From: Hyphomicrobiales bacterium
Lineage (GTDB): Bacteria; Pseudomonadota; Alphaproteobacteria; Rhizobiales; Beijerinckiaceae
DNA length: 48,818 nt
Assembly (NCBI GenBank): GCA_900470095.1
Contig: UBZM01000030.1
Span: 200,355-249,172, forward strand
Reading direction: 5' to 3'
Shown: positions 26,370-34,917 of the stretch, piece by piece
Position numbering within the stretch: position 1 is the stretch's first letter
Layout: every line of letters begins with the position of its first letter
Position numbers and translations under genes: made by a program
Notes under the pieces: generated by a model
What the model was told of the DNA's origin: nothing
Databases searched by the model: none
What the model saw: only the letters and a program-made list of their open reading frames with translations

Positions 26370-26394
26370 CCTGGCCGCGGCTGCCGCGGCCAGG
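26370..26394 (+). terminator. Strong hairpin ending the importer operon
   Basis: CCTGGCCGCGG (26370-26380), loop ctg, CCGCGGCCAGG (26384-26394): a perfect 11-bp stem 18 bases after the binding-protein stop, followed by a short ATTTG. It also sits just beyond the stop of the convergent membrane-protein gene and may serve both directions. Confidence 0.7.
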
Positions 26395-26451
26395 ATTTGA
26401 GAGTGGCGGGATCAGGTTTCGCCACGGCTCCCAGGGAGCAAGATACGGCAC

Positions 26452-26856
26452 TCACTGCCTCCCTTGGCCGGGCACAATGATAACGTCGCAGCCGTTTAAT
26501 CCGATCCATAGCCAAAGACCGACGCAGCCAAAGATCACCATCAGGGGATAGGCGACCCACATCCGCCCGCCGGACGTCAATTCTTCGTCGGTGCCTTCGT
26601 AGGTCAGCCGGATCGGTCGGTAATCCGGCTCCCAACCGCGCTTGGCAAAGACATGCCCCAGAGCATCGAGCGCCAGCGGCCCCCAACCGACAAGAACGAA
26701 CGCAACCGAGCCGAAATACCGACTCCACTGCCCCCCTCCTGCGAGGACGGGGTCGCTTCGACCACAGCCGGTTCCCGAGACGATGGCTGCTCCCAGCAGA
26801 ACGATGCCGAGCACAGCCAAGACGATGAGGTATCGCAACCGCCTTGCACCCGGCAT
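26452..26856 (-). CDS. Hypothetical inner-membrane protein
   Basis: A 134-residue protein with three likely membrane segments: YLIVLAVLGIVLLGAAIVSG, YFGSVAFVLVGWGPLALDAL and MWVAYPLMVIFGCVGLWLWI. A polar loop (KRGWEPDYRPIRLTYEGTDE) lies between the second and third. Two isolated Cys residues (SGTGCGRSD and LNGCDVI) flank the first and last segments. No family is recognised. It appears monocistronic and convergent with the importer operon. Confidence 0.7.
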   Translation of the reverse strand: MPGARRLRYLIVLAVLGIVLLGAAIVSGTGCGRSDPVLAGGGQWSRYFGSVAFVLVGWGPLALDALGHVFAKRGWEPDYRPIRLTYEGTDEELTSGGRMWVAYPLMVIFGCVGLWLWIGLNGCDVIIVPGQGRQ

Positions 26857-27021
26857 AAGCCTCAGCTCCGTGAGAACGGCACCGACGTCTTAGTCCGTGC
26901 GCCACCGCGTTTGTACGAAAGGCCGCTGCGTCCGCAAAGCGTGGCTATCATCTTGCGAGGCCCCTACTCCACCACCTTGTCTTGGCCCGCTGCGAAACCG
27001 GAGAGCGTGGAGGCAACGCGC

Positions 27022-27654
27022 TCAGTTCCTGGCGCCGAGCGCGAGACGGCAGGCGAGCCCCGCGAACACACCCGCGAGCAGATACTGGGGCAACCTGGGA
27101 AAGCGGAGCCGGCCAGCCAGCAGGCTACGGAGCCGGGTGCCGAGCAGGATCACCGCGCCGTTCACGAGAAGGCCGATGCCGTTGATGATGGTGGCGAGCA
27201 CCAGCATCTGAACCACCATCGAGCCGCCTTCGGGCGTCACGAATTGCGGAAACAGCGCCAGGACGAACAGCGCCATCTTCGGGTTGAGCAGGTTGGTCGC
27301 CAGGCCCTCGCCAAGGATCCGCCGCCCAGAGAGCCGTTGCAGCGTCGCTGTCGGGGAAAAGCCCGCCCCATTCGAGCGCAAGGTCTTCCAGGCGAGAGAG
27401 AGCAGATAGGCGCAGCCGGCCCAGCGCAGGATCTCATAGGCGATCGGCACGGTCAGGAAGAGCTGGGAGAGCCCGAGAGCGGCGGCCAGCGCGTGGCAAT
27501 AGGTGCCGAGCGCAATGCCGGCATAGGTCAAAAACCCGGCGCTTCGCCCCTGGCTGATGCTGCGCGACGCAATCAGCAGCATGTCGGGGCCGGGCGTGGC
27601 GGTGAGCACCAGGCAGGCGGCGGCAAAGAGCATGAGGGTGGAAAGGTCCGGCAT
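27022..27654 (-). CDS. LysE/RhtB-family amino-acid exporter
   Basis: A 210-residue inner-membrane protein with about six hydrophobic spans. The LysE signature is in the first span (ACLVLTATPGPDMLLIASRS) and in LNPKMALFVLALFPQFV. These proteins export amino acids or related metabolites. The start at 27654 gives the usual family N-terminus, MPDLSTLMLFAAACLVLTAT; an in-frame upstream ATG at 27714 would add an atypical polar segment. No neighbour indicates a specific substrate. Confidence 0.92.
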   Translation of the reverse strand: MPDLSTLMLFAAACLVLTATPGPDMLLIASRSISQGRSAGFLTYAGIALGTYCHALAAALGLSQLFLTVPIAYEILRWAGCAYLLSLAWKTLRSNGAGFSPTATLQRLSGRRILGEGLATNLLNPKMALFVLALFPQFVTPEGGSMVVQMLVLATIINGIGLLVNGAVILLGTRLRSLLAGRLRFPRLPQYLLAGVFAGLACRLALGARN

Positions 27655-28086
27655 CGCAAAATCCTTAAAAAGGGAGCCGGAATTCCGCTCTATCAGGATT
27701 CGCCGATCGGGCAAGGCGCCCTCCCCGGTGCGACCGGCGCCAGCGGCAGATCGAACGCGCGCGCGGCGATCTCGGGCTCACCGTCAGCGCTCTCACGACC
27801 ACGCTCGAGCTGACGCGTGGTGCACCCGATGGCCCCTTTCAGCGAACACTGACACTTCGCGGAGACCGCCCCCCGAACGCGGCGAGCGCCGGGACGGCCC
27901 AGATGGAAGGCCACGCCTCGACGATAATCAAATGACGAACAACGTGTGACGAATATTGACATTCGTCACACGTAAGCCGATGATCTTCGCGCTAACGGTG
28001 TTCCCGAAGGTGCGATCGGCGCTTCAAACCCGCGATCCAAACCCTCCGCAACACCCTGTCCGGCCTCACAACAGTTCGAGGGCGCC
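27655..28086. other. Intergenic region upstream of the RND operon
   Basis: About 430 bases between divergent genes. The right end holds the operator palindrome at 27942-27973. A plus-strand stretch from about 27740 to a TGA at 27933-27935 reads as a protein-like tail (ARGDLGLTVSALTTTLELTR in one frame) but has no start codon or family match. It could be the remnant of a decayed gene. Confidence 0.35.
27942..27973. promoter_or_regulatory. TetR-type operator upstream of the RND efflux operon
   Basis: ACGTGTGACGAAT (27942-27954), spacer attgac, ATTCGTCACACGT (27961-27973): a perfect 13-bp inverted repeat. An extra half-like TGACGAA lies just to its left. It is about 115 bases before the membrane-fusion gene; the operon's own TetR protein is the likely ligand. 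Confidence 0.8.
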
Positions 28087-29196
28087 ATGCGCGGATCACC
28101 ACTGCTTTCCACCGTCTTTCGCGCCACCTCCATTGCGGGGCTCGCCGCGGTGCTCGCCGGTTGCGGGCCTTCGGACGGCGCAGAGCGCGCCGAAACGCAC
28201 GACCAGGCCCGCCCCGTCCTGGCTCCGGCCGTCGCCTTCGAGCCAAGGACCGGCGAGCGCAGCCTCGTCGGCGTCATTCGTGCCCGTGTCGAAAGCGATC
28301 TCGGCTTCCGCGTGCAGGGGAAGGTCGCCAAGCGGCTCGTGACTGTCGGGGACGTGGTCCGGGACGGCGACGTGCTCGCCACGCTCGACGAGGCCGATTT
28401 CGGGCTCCAGGTCGCGCAGGCCGAGGCTGAGCGCGCGGCAGCGGCCGCCAGCCGGGCGCAGGCCGAGGCAGATTTCGATCGCGCCAGGTCGCTGATCAAG
28501 CAGGGATGGACGACGGCCGCCACGCTCGACGCCAGGCGCGCCGCTTCGGAGGAGGCGCGGAGCCGCCTCGCCCGCGCCGAGCGTGCGCTCGACCTTGCGA
28601 AGAACGCCTCGTCCTACGCCGTCCTGCGCGCCGACGCGAACGGTGTCATCACGGCGACTGCGGTCGAGCCCGGCCAGGTCGTCCAGCCGGGATACGCGGC
28701 GATCCGGCTTGCCCGCACAGCCGAAAAGGAGGCCGTCGTGGCGATCCCGGAGGCCTCGGTCGAACGCGCGCGACAGGCGAAGGCCGTCGTAACGCTCTGG
28801 TCGAACGCGGGGGTTCGCTATGGCGCGACCTTGCGGGAACTGTCGCCTGCCGCCGACGCCGCGACGCGGACCTATCTCGCGCGCTTCCCGGTCGCTGCAG
28901 CAGGCCCGGAAGTGCAACTCGGCATGACGGCGACCGTAACCCTCACCGATTCCGATCCCGAGCGCATCGTTCGCCTGCCGCTGACAGCGCTCGTCAACCA
29001 GGGTGCTGGGCCGTCGGTATGGACCGTGGGTCCGGACGGAAAGCTCGCAGCCAAGCCGGTCACCGTCGCCGTCTACGAATCGAAGGACGTGATCGTCTCT
29101 GCCGGGCTCGCGGAGGGCGACCGCGTGGTCCTGCTTGGCGCGCAGAAGCTTGACGCCGGTCTGACGGTTCGCGCCGTCGATCAATTCTCATTCTGA
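28087..29196 (+). CDS. RND efflux membrane-fusion lipoprotein
   Basis: A 369-residue periplasmic adaptor. A lipobox (AAVLAGCG, Cys at about residue 27) follows a short signal, so it is probably anchored as a lipoprotein. The order of parts is first lipoyl half (DLGFRVQGKVAKRLVTVGDV), coiled-coil hairpin (QVAQAEAERAAAAASRAQAE and ARSRLARAERALDLAKNASS), second lipoyl half (ANGVITATAVEPGQVVQPGY), and beta-barrel and proximal domains. It links the RND pump to an outer-membrane channel; no TolC-like gene is in the operon. The pump gene starts 16 bases after it. Confidence 0.94.
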   Translation: MRGSPLLSTVFRATSIAGLAAVLAGCGPSDGAERAETHDQARPVLAPAVAFEPRTGERSLVGVIRARVESDLGFRVQGKVAKRLVTVGDVVRDGDVLATLDEADFGLQVAQAEAERAAAAASRAQAEADFDRARSLIKQGWTTAATLDARRAASEEARSRLARAERALDLAKNASSYAVLRADANGVITATAVEPGQVVQPGYAAIRLARTAEKEAVVAIPEASVERARQAKAVVTLWSNAGVRYGATLRELSPAADAATRTYLARFPVAAAGPEVQLGMTATVTLTDSDPERIVRLPLTALVNQGAGPSVWTVGPDGKLAAKPVTVAVYESKDVIVSAGLAEGDRVVLLGAQKLDAGLTVRAVDQFSF

Positions 29197-29212
29197 GAAG
29201 GCCCAGGACGCC

Positions 29213-32200
29213 ATGAAAGAATTCAACCTTTCGCGCTGGGCTGTCGAGCACCGCGCGCTCGTCCTCTTCCTGATCATCGTGATCGCGATAGCGGGAACGT
29301 TGTCTTTCATGCGGCTCGGGCGTTCGGAGGATCCGAACTTCACGATCAAGGACGCCGTGCTGACGGCGGTGTGGCCAGGCGCCACCGCGCGCGAGATGCA
29401 GGACCAGGTCGCCGACCCCATCGAGAAGAAGCTCCAGGAGCTGGCCTATTTCGACAAGGTGCAGACCTATGTGAAGCCGTCCTTTGCGGCCATGCAGATC
29501 TCGTTCAAGGACAGCACTCCCCCGGCCGAGGTCGCGAGCCTGTTCTATCAGCTCCGCAAGAAGATGGACGATGTCCGGCCCTCCCTGCCGGCGGGCGTGA
29601 TCGGCCCGAATGTCAATGACGAGTACGGCGATGTCGACTCGATCCTGACGATGCTGACAGGCGACGGCGCAGACTACGCTCAGCTCAAGAAGGTCGCCGA
29701 TGCGTTGCGGCAACGGCTGCTCCGGGTTCCCGGCGTCGCGAAAGTGAACATCTACGGCGTCCAGCAGGAGCGCATCTATGTCGAGTTCAGCCATGCCAAG
29801 CTGGCGACGCTCGGCGTGGCTCCGCAGGCGCTCTTCGACTCGCTTGCCCGCCAGAACGACGTGACTCCCGCCGGGACCGTCGAGACGAACGCGCAACGCA
29901 TTCCGCTTCGCGTCACCGGAGCACTCGACGGCGTGAAGGCGGTGGCCGAAACCCCGGTCGATGCAGGAGGACGCACCTTCCGGCTGGGCGATATCGCAAC
30001 CGTGACGCGCGGCTTCGTCGACCCACCAAGCTTTCTTGTCCGCCAACGCGGCGAACCCGCACTCGGCGTGGGCGTCGTCATGGCGCGCGGCGCCAATATC
30101 CTGAATTTCGGCAAGGACGTCGCCGCCGCGACGCGTGCGTTCCAGTTGGACGTGCCGCAGGGGGTCAAGTTCGAGCAGATTGCCGACCAGCCCGAGATCG
30201 TCGCGGAGTCGATCTTCGAGTTCGAGCGCTCCTTCGTCGAAGCGCTCGCCATCGTGCTCGGCGTCTCCTTCCTCTCGCTTGGCTGGCGCACGGGGATCGT
30301 GGTCGCGCTTTCGGTGCCGCTGGTGCTCGCAGCGACCTTCGTCGTCATGTACATGCTCGGCATGGACCTGCACCGGATCACGCTCGGTGCGCTGATCATC
30401 GCGCTCGGGCTGCTGGTCGACGATGCCATCATCGCGGTCGAGATGATGGTTGTGAAGATGGAGCAGGGCTACGACCGCATCCAGGCCGCAGCCTTTGCCT
30501 GGCGATCGACCGCCTTCCCGATGCTGACCGGCACCGCCGTCACCGTCGCGGGTTTCCTGCCCGTCGGCTTCGCGAAGTCGGGTGCGGGCGAGTATGCCGG
30601 CGGCATCTTCTGGGTCGTCGGGATCGCGCTCGCCCTGTCCTGGATCGTGGCGGTGGTCTTCACGCCCTATCTCGGGGTCCTGCTGCTGCCGTCGTCGCTG
30701 TCCAAGGGCGCACATGGAGATCCCGACGCGATCTACGATACCCGCCTGTACCGCGCCCTGCGCCGAGCGATCCAGACCTGCGTGCGTTGGCGGATGACGA
30801 CGGTCGTCGTCACGGTCGGCATCTTCGCTGCTGCTGTCGTCGGCTTCGGCTTCGTCCAGCAGCAATTCTTCCCGTTGTCGGAGCGCAAGGAGCTGTTTCT
30901 TCAGCTTCGCCTTCCCGAGGGCTCGTCGATCGGAGCCACGTCCGGCGTCGTCGCCGAGGCCGAAAAGCTGATCGGTCAGACCGATCCCGACATCCAGACC
31001 TTTACGGCTTATGTCGGACAGGGCTCCCCGCGGTTCTGGCTCGGACTGAATCCGACGCTGCCGAACGAGGCCTTCGCCGAGATCGTGATCCTGACGAAAT
31101 CGATCGAGGGCAGAGAGCGCGTCAAGTCGCGTCTCGATGCCGCGATTGGCGCCGGCGCCCTGACCCAGGCGCGCGCGCGCGTCGACCGCTTCTCCTTCGG
31201 ACCGCCTGTCGGCTTTCCCGTCCAGTTCCGCGTGATCGGCCCGGACCCGATGAAGGTGCGCGAGATCTCCTACCAGGTCCGCGACGCCGTTCGCACCAAC
31301 CCGAACGCGGTCAACCCGCATCTGGATTGGAACGAGATGTCGCCCTCGGTGAGGCTGGTGGTCGATCAGGAGCGGGCCCGCGCCCTTGGGCTGAACGTGC
31401 AGGACGTCTCGCAGACGCTGCAGACCCTTGTCTCCGGGGCAACCGTGACGACGGTTCGCGACGGCGTCGAGCAGGTCGCCGTGGTCGCGCGGGCTGGCGA
31501 AAGCGAAAGGCTGGATCTCGGCCATATCGGCGACCTGACCATCGTCGCCCGGAACGGCGTCGCCGTTCCGCTCTCCCAGGTTGCGAGGCTCGACTATGTC
31601 CATGAGGATCCGATCCTGCGGCGGCGCAATCGCGACACCGTCATCACCGTGCGCGCCGACGTGGTGGACGGTGTCCAGCCGCCGGATGTGACGGGGCAGA
31701 TCCTGCCGCGCCTGCAGTCGATCAAGAATGGCCTGGAGCCTGGCTATCGCATCGAGACAGGAGGCGCAGTCGAGGAGTCGGAGAAGGCGAACGCCGCGCT
31801 GTTCGTGCTCTTCCCCATCATGTTTCTCGCGATGCTGACCCTGTTGATGATCCAGCTGCAGAACTTCTCCCGCCTGGCCCTGGTCTTCATGACGGCTCCG
31901 CTTGGCCTGATCGGGACATCGGCAGGTCTCAATCTCGCCCACCAGCCCTTTGGCTTCACCGCGCTGCTGGGGCTGATCGCACTCGCCGGCATGATCATGC
32001 GCAATACGCTCATCCTCGTCGACCAGATCGAGAGCGACGTCGCGTCGGGATCGCACAGCCGGCGCGAGGCGATCGTCGACGCGACGGTCAGGCGGGCGCG
32101 CCCCGTGGTGCTGACGGCGCTTGCGGCGATCCTGGCCATGATCCCGCTGTCGTCGAGCGCATTCTGGAGCCCGATGGCTGTCACCATCATGGGCGGGCTC

Positions 32201-32404
32201 TTTGTCGCGACCTTTCTCACGATCCTGTTCTTGCCGGCGCTCTACGCGCTATGGTTCCGCAAGTCGCTGGATGAGCGTGGCGCGCCGGCGGGGCCGGAGC
32301 CAGTCACGCTTGTGCCGAGTTTCGCGACCTCGGTTGCCCATCAGGTCATCGGACCGGCATCGCATCCGGCTCGACGATCGAACCTCACGACTGTCTCGGA
32401 GTAG
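29213..32404 (+). CDS. RND-family multidrug efflux transporter (AcrB-like)
   Basis: A full-length 1063-residue RND pump that uses the proton gradient to expel drugs or other toxic compounds through the trimeric inner-membrane protein. Visible features are the first membrane segment (HRALVLFLIIVIAIAGTLSF), the periplasmic porter domains, and the proton-relay Asp pair in GLLVDDAIIAVEMM. Late segments include FGFTALLGLIALAGMIMRNT and the closing GGLFVATFLTILFLPALYAL. It resembles the alphaproteobacterial branch with short membrane-fusion partners. Operon order is fusion protein, pump, TetR. Confidence 0.95.
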   Translation: MKEFNLSRWAVEHRALVLFLIIVIAIAGTLSFMRLGRSEDPNFTIKDAVLTAVWPGATAREMQDQVADPIEKKLQELAYFDKVQTYVKPSFAAMQISFKDSTPPAEVASLFYQLRKKMDDVRPSLPAGVIGPNVNDEYGDVDSILTMLTGDGADYAQLKKVADALRQRLLRVPGVAKVNIYGVQQERIYVEFSHAKLATLGVAPQALFDSLARQNDVTPAGTVETNAQRIPLRVTGALDGVKAVAETPVDAGGRTFRLGDIATVTRGFVDPPSFLVRQRGEPALGVGVVMARGANILNFGKDVAAATRAFQLDVPQGVKFEQIADQPEIVAESIFEFERSFVEALAIVLGVSFLSLGWRTGIVVALSVPLVLAATFVVMYMLGMDLHRITLGALIIALGLLVDDAIIAVEMMVVKMEQGYDRIQAAAFAWRSTAFPMLTGTAVTVAGFLPVGFAKSGAGEYAGGIFWVVGIALALSWIVAVVFTPYLGVLLLPSSLSKGAHGDPDAIYDTRLYRALRRAIQTCVRWRMTTVVVTVGIFAAAVVGFGFVQQQFFPLSERKELFLQLRLPEGSSIGATSGVVAEAEKLIGQTDPDIQTFTAYVGQGSPRFWLGLNPTLPNEAFAEIVILTKSIEGRERVKSRLDAAIGAGALTQARARVDRFSFGPPVGFPVQFRVIGPDPMKVREISYQVRDAVRTNPNAVNPHLDWNEMSPSVRLVVDQERARALGLNVQDVSQTLQTLVSGATVTTVRDGVEQVAVVARAGESERLDLGHIGDLTIVARNGVAVPLSQVARLDYVHEDPILRRRNRDTVITVRADVVDGVQPPDVTGQILPRLQSIKNGLEPGYRIETGGAVEESEKANAALFVLFPIMFLAMLTLLMIQLQNFSRLALVFMTAPLGLIGTSAGLNLAHQPFGFTALLGLIALAGMIMRNTLILVDQIESDVASGSHSRREAIVDATVRRARPVVLTALAAILAMIPLSSSAFWSPMAVTIMGGLFVATFLTILFLPALYALWFRKSLDERGAPAGPEPVTLVPSFATSVAHQVIGPASHPARRSNLTTVSE

Positions 32405-32409
32405 CCTTG

Positions 32410-33060
32410 GTGACACATCCATCCCGTTACACGGCGCGCGTGACTGCCCAGACGGAGAACGCGAGCCGCCGGCAGGACAACATCGAGCCGCTGCAGGAGA
32501 TTCTCGCGGTCGCCCGGCGGCTCTTCACGACCATTGGCTACCAGAAGACCACGGTCGCCGAGATCGCGGCCGAACTCGGCAAGAGCCCGGCCCATGTCTA
32601 CCGCTTCTTTGACAGCAAGAGGGCCATCAACGAGGCCGTCGCCGAGCTTCTGCTGGGTCAGATCGGCGACGAGCTCGCGGTGATCGCTGCCGGACAATCG
32701 TCTCCTCCGGAGCGTCTTGCCGCCTTCCTGCTTGCGCTCTCGGAGCTCAGCGAGCGGCACTTCATGACCAATAGCCGCGTGAACGACATGGTCGAGGACG
32801 CGATGGCTGAAAGCTGGGGCGTCTGTCTTCGCTACATCCAGCGCGTCGAAGGCATGATCAGGACAATCGTCGAGGACGGCCAGGCTTCAGGCGATTTCAG
32901 CATCGAGGATGCGGCAGCCGGCGCAGCCTGTGTGAAGACGACCATGGTCTGCTTCATGCACCCGACGATGATGGCGCTGAGCGCGGAGCATGCGAGGCCC
33001 GAGATCGAACAGGTCATTGCCTATGCGCTGCGGGGACTCGGGGCCAGGCCACGGCGCTGA
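32410..33060 (+). CDS. TetR-family regulator of the RND operon
   Basis: A 216-residue regulator with an N-terminal HTH around residues 32-75 (ARRLFTTIGYQKTTVAEIAA, then ELGKSPAHVYRFFDSKRAIN) and a C-terminal helical ligand domain containing FMTNSRVNDMVEDAMAESWG. The start is a GTG at 32410, five bases after the pump stop (TTG 32407 or GTG 32440 are alternatives). Being the last gene of the operon, it would autoregulate through the palindrome at 27942-27973. Confidence 0.9.
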   Translation: MTHPSRYTARVTAQTENASRRQDNIEPLQEILAVARRLFTTIGYQKTTVAEIAAELGKSPAHVYRFFDSKRAINEAVAELLLGQIGDELAVIAAGQSSPPERLAAFLLALSELSERHFMTNSRVNDMVEDAMAESWGVCLRYIQRVEGMIRTIVEDGQASGDFSIEDAAAGAACVKTTMVCFMHPTMMALSAEHARPEIEQVIAYALRGLGARPRR

Positions 33061-33078
33061 GGAACGCTGCCCGCCCCG

Positions 33079-33096
33079 GCGCTGACCGATCAGCGC
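33079..33096. terminator. Possible bidirectional hairpin between tetR and cytochrome gene
   Basis: GCGCTGA (33079-33085), ccga, TCAGCGC (33090-33096) form a 7-bp stem between two convergent genes. It overlaps the cytochrome stop codon at 33090-33092. No T-run. Confidence 0.4.
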
Positions 33097-34367
33097 AGCC
33101 GCCTTACCTCGTCCACCGTCACGCTCGGCTTCTGGCCGCCCCAGTTCGCCCGCAGCCAGTTGGAGAGGTCGGCGACCTCCTGGTCGGTGAGCTGCGCGGC
33201 AAAGCCCGGCATGGGCTGCATCCGCTCGAGCCCGGGGAAGCGCTGGGCCGGGATGCCGGAGAGGATGACCCGGTTCAGGTTGCGCGCATCCGCCAGGCGC
33301 AGCGAGGCGTTGGTCGCCAGCGGCACCACGACATGCGGGATGCCCTGCCCCTCGACGCCATGGCAGCTCGCGCAGACGGCGAGATAGGTAGAGCGGGCCG
33401 AACTTGCGGTCTCGGCGGAAACGGCAACCGGCTGAGGCGGCGCCGGCGGGGTCGCGCGCTCCGGCAGTTTGGCGAGGTCGAACAGATAGGCCGACATCGC
33501 CGCAAGGTCGTCGGGGCTCAGATATTGCGTCGAGAAATGCACGACCTCGAACATCTGGTTGGTCATCGCGCCCTGCGCCGAGATGCCCGATTTCATGAAG
33601 CTTGCGAAGACCAGCGGATCGAAGCCCATGCGCGTCAGCCCGGCCTTGGTGATGTCGGGCGCTATGACGCCTTCCAGCTCCGCGCCCTGGAGATAGGCGC
33701 TCTCCTTCATGCCCATCGTCAGGTTGCGCGGCGTATGGCATTCGCCGCAATGGGCGAGCGCGTCGGTGAGATAGCGGCCGCGGTTCCAGGCCTCCGACCG
33801 CCCGGCCACCTCCGTCCCGGTGCCGCTCGACAGGTTGACGAGGTTCCAGAAGGTCAGCCCTTGCCGGATATTCATGGGGAAAGGCAGATGGTTTTCGCGG
33901 TTTGCCACCTTCATCGGCTCGCGGCTCATCAGGTAGGCGTAAACCGCGTCGACATCACCGGCCGTCAGCTTGCGATAGGAGGCGTAGGGCATCGCCGGAT
34001 AGAGATGGCCGTTCTTGCCGACGCCGTCGCGCACCGCACGGTGGAACTCGGCGCGCGTCCAGGCGCCGATGCCGTGCTCCCTGTCGGGCGAGATATTGGT
34101 CGAGTAGATCGTCCCGAACGGCGTCTCGAAGGGCAGCCCGCCGGCCCAGGGCGCGCCGCCCTTGGTGACATGGCAGGCATAGCAATCGGCGGCGACGGCG
34201 ACATAGGCGCCGCGCTTGACGAGACCCTTCATCTGCTCGGCCGTCAGCGGCTGCTCGATCTCCCGGGACACGACGCTGCGCTCCAGCAAGCCGAGGAAGA
34301 CGGCTCCCGCCGCGAGCGCACCGATGAAGGCGACCGTCAGCACGGCCAGAAGCAGCTTCCTCGCCAT
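33090..34367 (-). CDS. Triheme cytochrome c subunit of a periplasmic dehydrogenase
   Basis: A 425-residue protein with an N-terminal membrane anchor or uncleaved signal (LLLAVLTVAFIGALAAGAVF) and three heme c sites: CYACH (62-66), CGECH (207-211) and CASCH (332-336). Met ligands are likely within the following segments (for example MQPMPGF). This is the classical electron-accepting subunit of membrane-bound alcohol or aldehyde dehydrogenases and of isoquinoline-oxidoreductase-type enzymes, passing electrons to ubiquinone or oxidase. It starts four bases after the [2Fe-2S] gene stop and is the last gene of the three-gene operon. Confidence 0.94.
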   Translation of the reverse strand: MARKLLLAVLTVAFIGALAAGAVFLGLLERSVVSREIEQPLTAEQMKGLVKRGAYVAVAADCYACHVTKGGAPWAGGLPFETPFGTIYSTNISPDREHGIGAWTRAEFHRAVRDGVGKNGHLYPAMPYASYRKLTAGDVDAVYAYLMSREPMKVANRENHLPFPMNIRQGLTFWNLVNLSSGTGTEVAGRSEAWNRGRYLTDALAHCGECHTPRNLTMGMKESAYLQGAELEGVIAPDITKAGLTRMGFDPLVFASFMKSGISAQGAMTNQMFEVVHFSTQYLSPDDLAAMSAYLFDLAKLPERATPPAPPQPVAVSAETASSARSTYLAVCASCHGVEGQGIPHVVVPLATNASLRLADARNLNRVILSGIPAQRFPGLERMQPMPGFAAQLTDQEVADLSNWLRANWGGQKPSVTVDEVRRLR

Positions 34368-34371
34368 GCGC

Positions 34372-34917
34372 TTAAGCCTTCACCAAGCCGGGTGTCCTGA
34401 GGACGAGATCGCGCACCGCCTCGAAATAGCGGACATAGCCGGTGCAGCGGCAGATATGCCGGTCGAGCGCCTCGCTGATCACCCCCTCCAGCGCCTCGCG
34501 CCGGACCGGGTTACGCTTCAGCTGGTCCAGCAGCACCGTTGCACCGGTGACGAAGCCGGGGGTGCAGTAGCCGCACTGGAAGGAGAAATGCTCGATGAAG
34601 GCCTGCTGGACCGGCGAGAGCTGCGTGATCGCGCCATTGGCGTCGCGTTTGGCATGCCCCTCCACCGTCCTCACCTTGCGCCCGGCGAACCAGTGGGCGC
34701 CGGTGATGCAGGTGCGCATCTCCTCGAGCGAGCCGTCGCCCTTTTCGACGATCACGGTGCAGGCATGGCAGATGCCCTGGCCGCAGCCCATGCGCGAGCC
34801 GGTCAGGTTGAGATACTCGTAGAGGAAATCCTGCATCATCATCGTCTCCGGCACGTCGATGGGACCGACGGCCTCGTCGTTGATGGTCAGGGAGAGTGTG
34901 CGGGTCGCGATCGTCAT
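34372..34917 (-). CDS. [2Fe-2S] subunit of molybdenum hydroxylase
   Basis: A 181-residue two-cluster iron-sulfur protein of the xanthine-oxidase family. The plant-type cluster uses Cys45, Cys50, Cys53 and Cys70 (GCGQGICHACTVIVEKG and the later RTC). The second cluster, in the C-terminal four-helix part, has FQCGYCTPG and HICRCTGY. It carries electrons from the molybdopterin subunit to the cytochrome. It has no signal peptide of its own, so export probably occurs as a complex with the Tat-bearing large subunit. Its ATG overlaps the large-subunit stop by four bases. Confidence 0.95.
   Translation of the reverse strand: MTIATRTLSLTINDEAVGPIDVPETMMMQDFLYEYLNLTGSRMGCGQGICHACTVIVEKGDGSLEEMRTCITGAHWFAGRKVRTVEGHAKRDANGAITQLSPVQQAFIEHFSFQCGYCTPGFVTGATVLLDQLKRNPVRREALEGVISEALDRHICRCTGYVRYFEAVRDLVLRTPGLVKA

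Noticed and set aside
27693..27962. 89-codon minus-strand frame before the RND operon
   Set aside because: Its start lies inside the operator palindrome and the sequence is low-complexity Arg/Ala/Gly.
29060..32056. 998-codon minus-strand frame opposite the RND pump
   Set aside because: Mirror of the pump coding sequence; His/Arg/Asp-rich with no recognisable fold.
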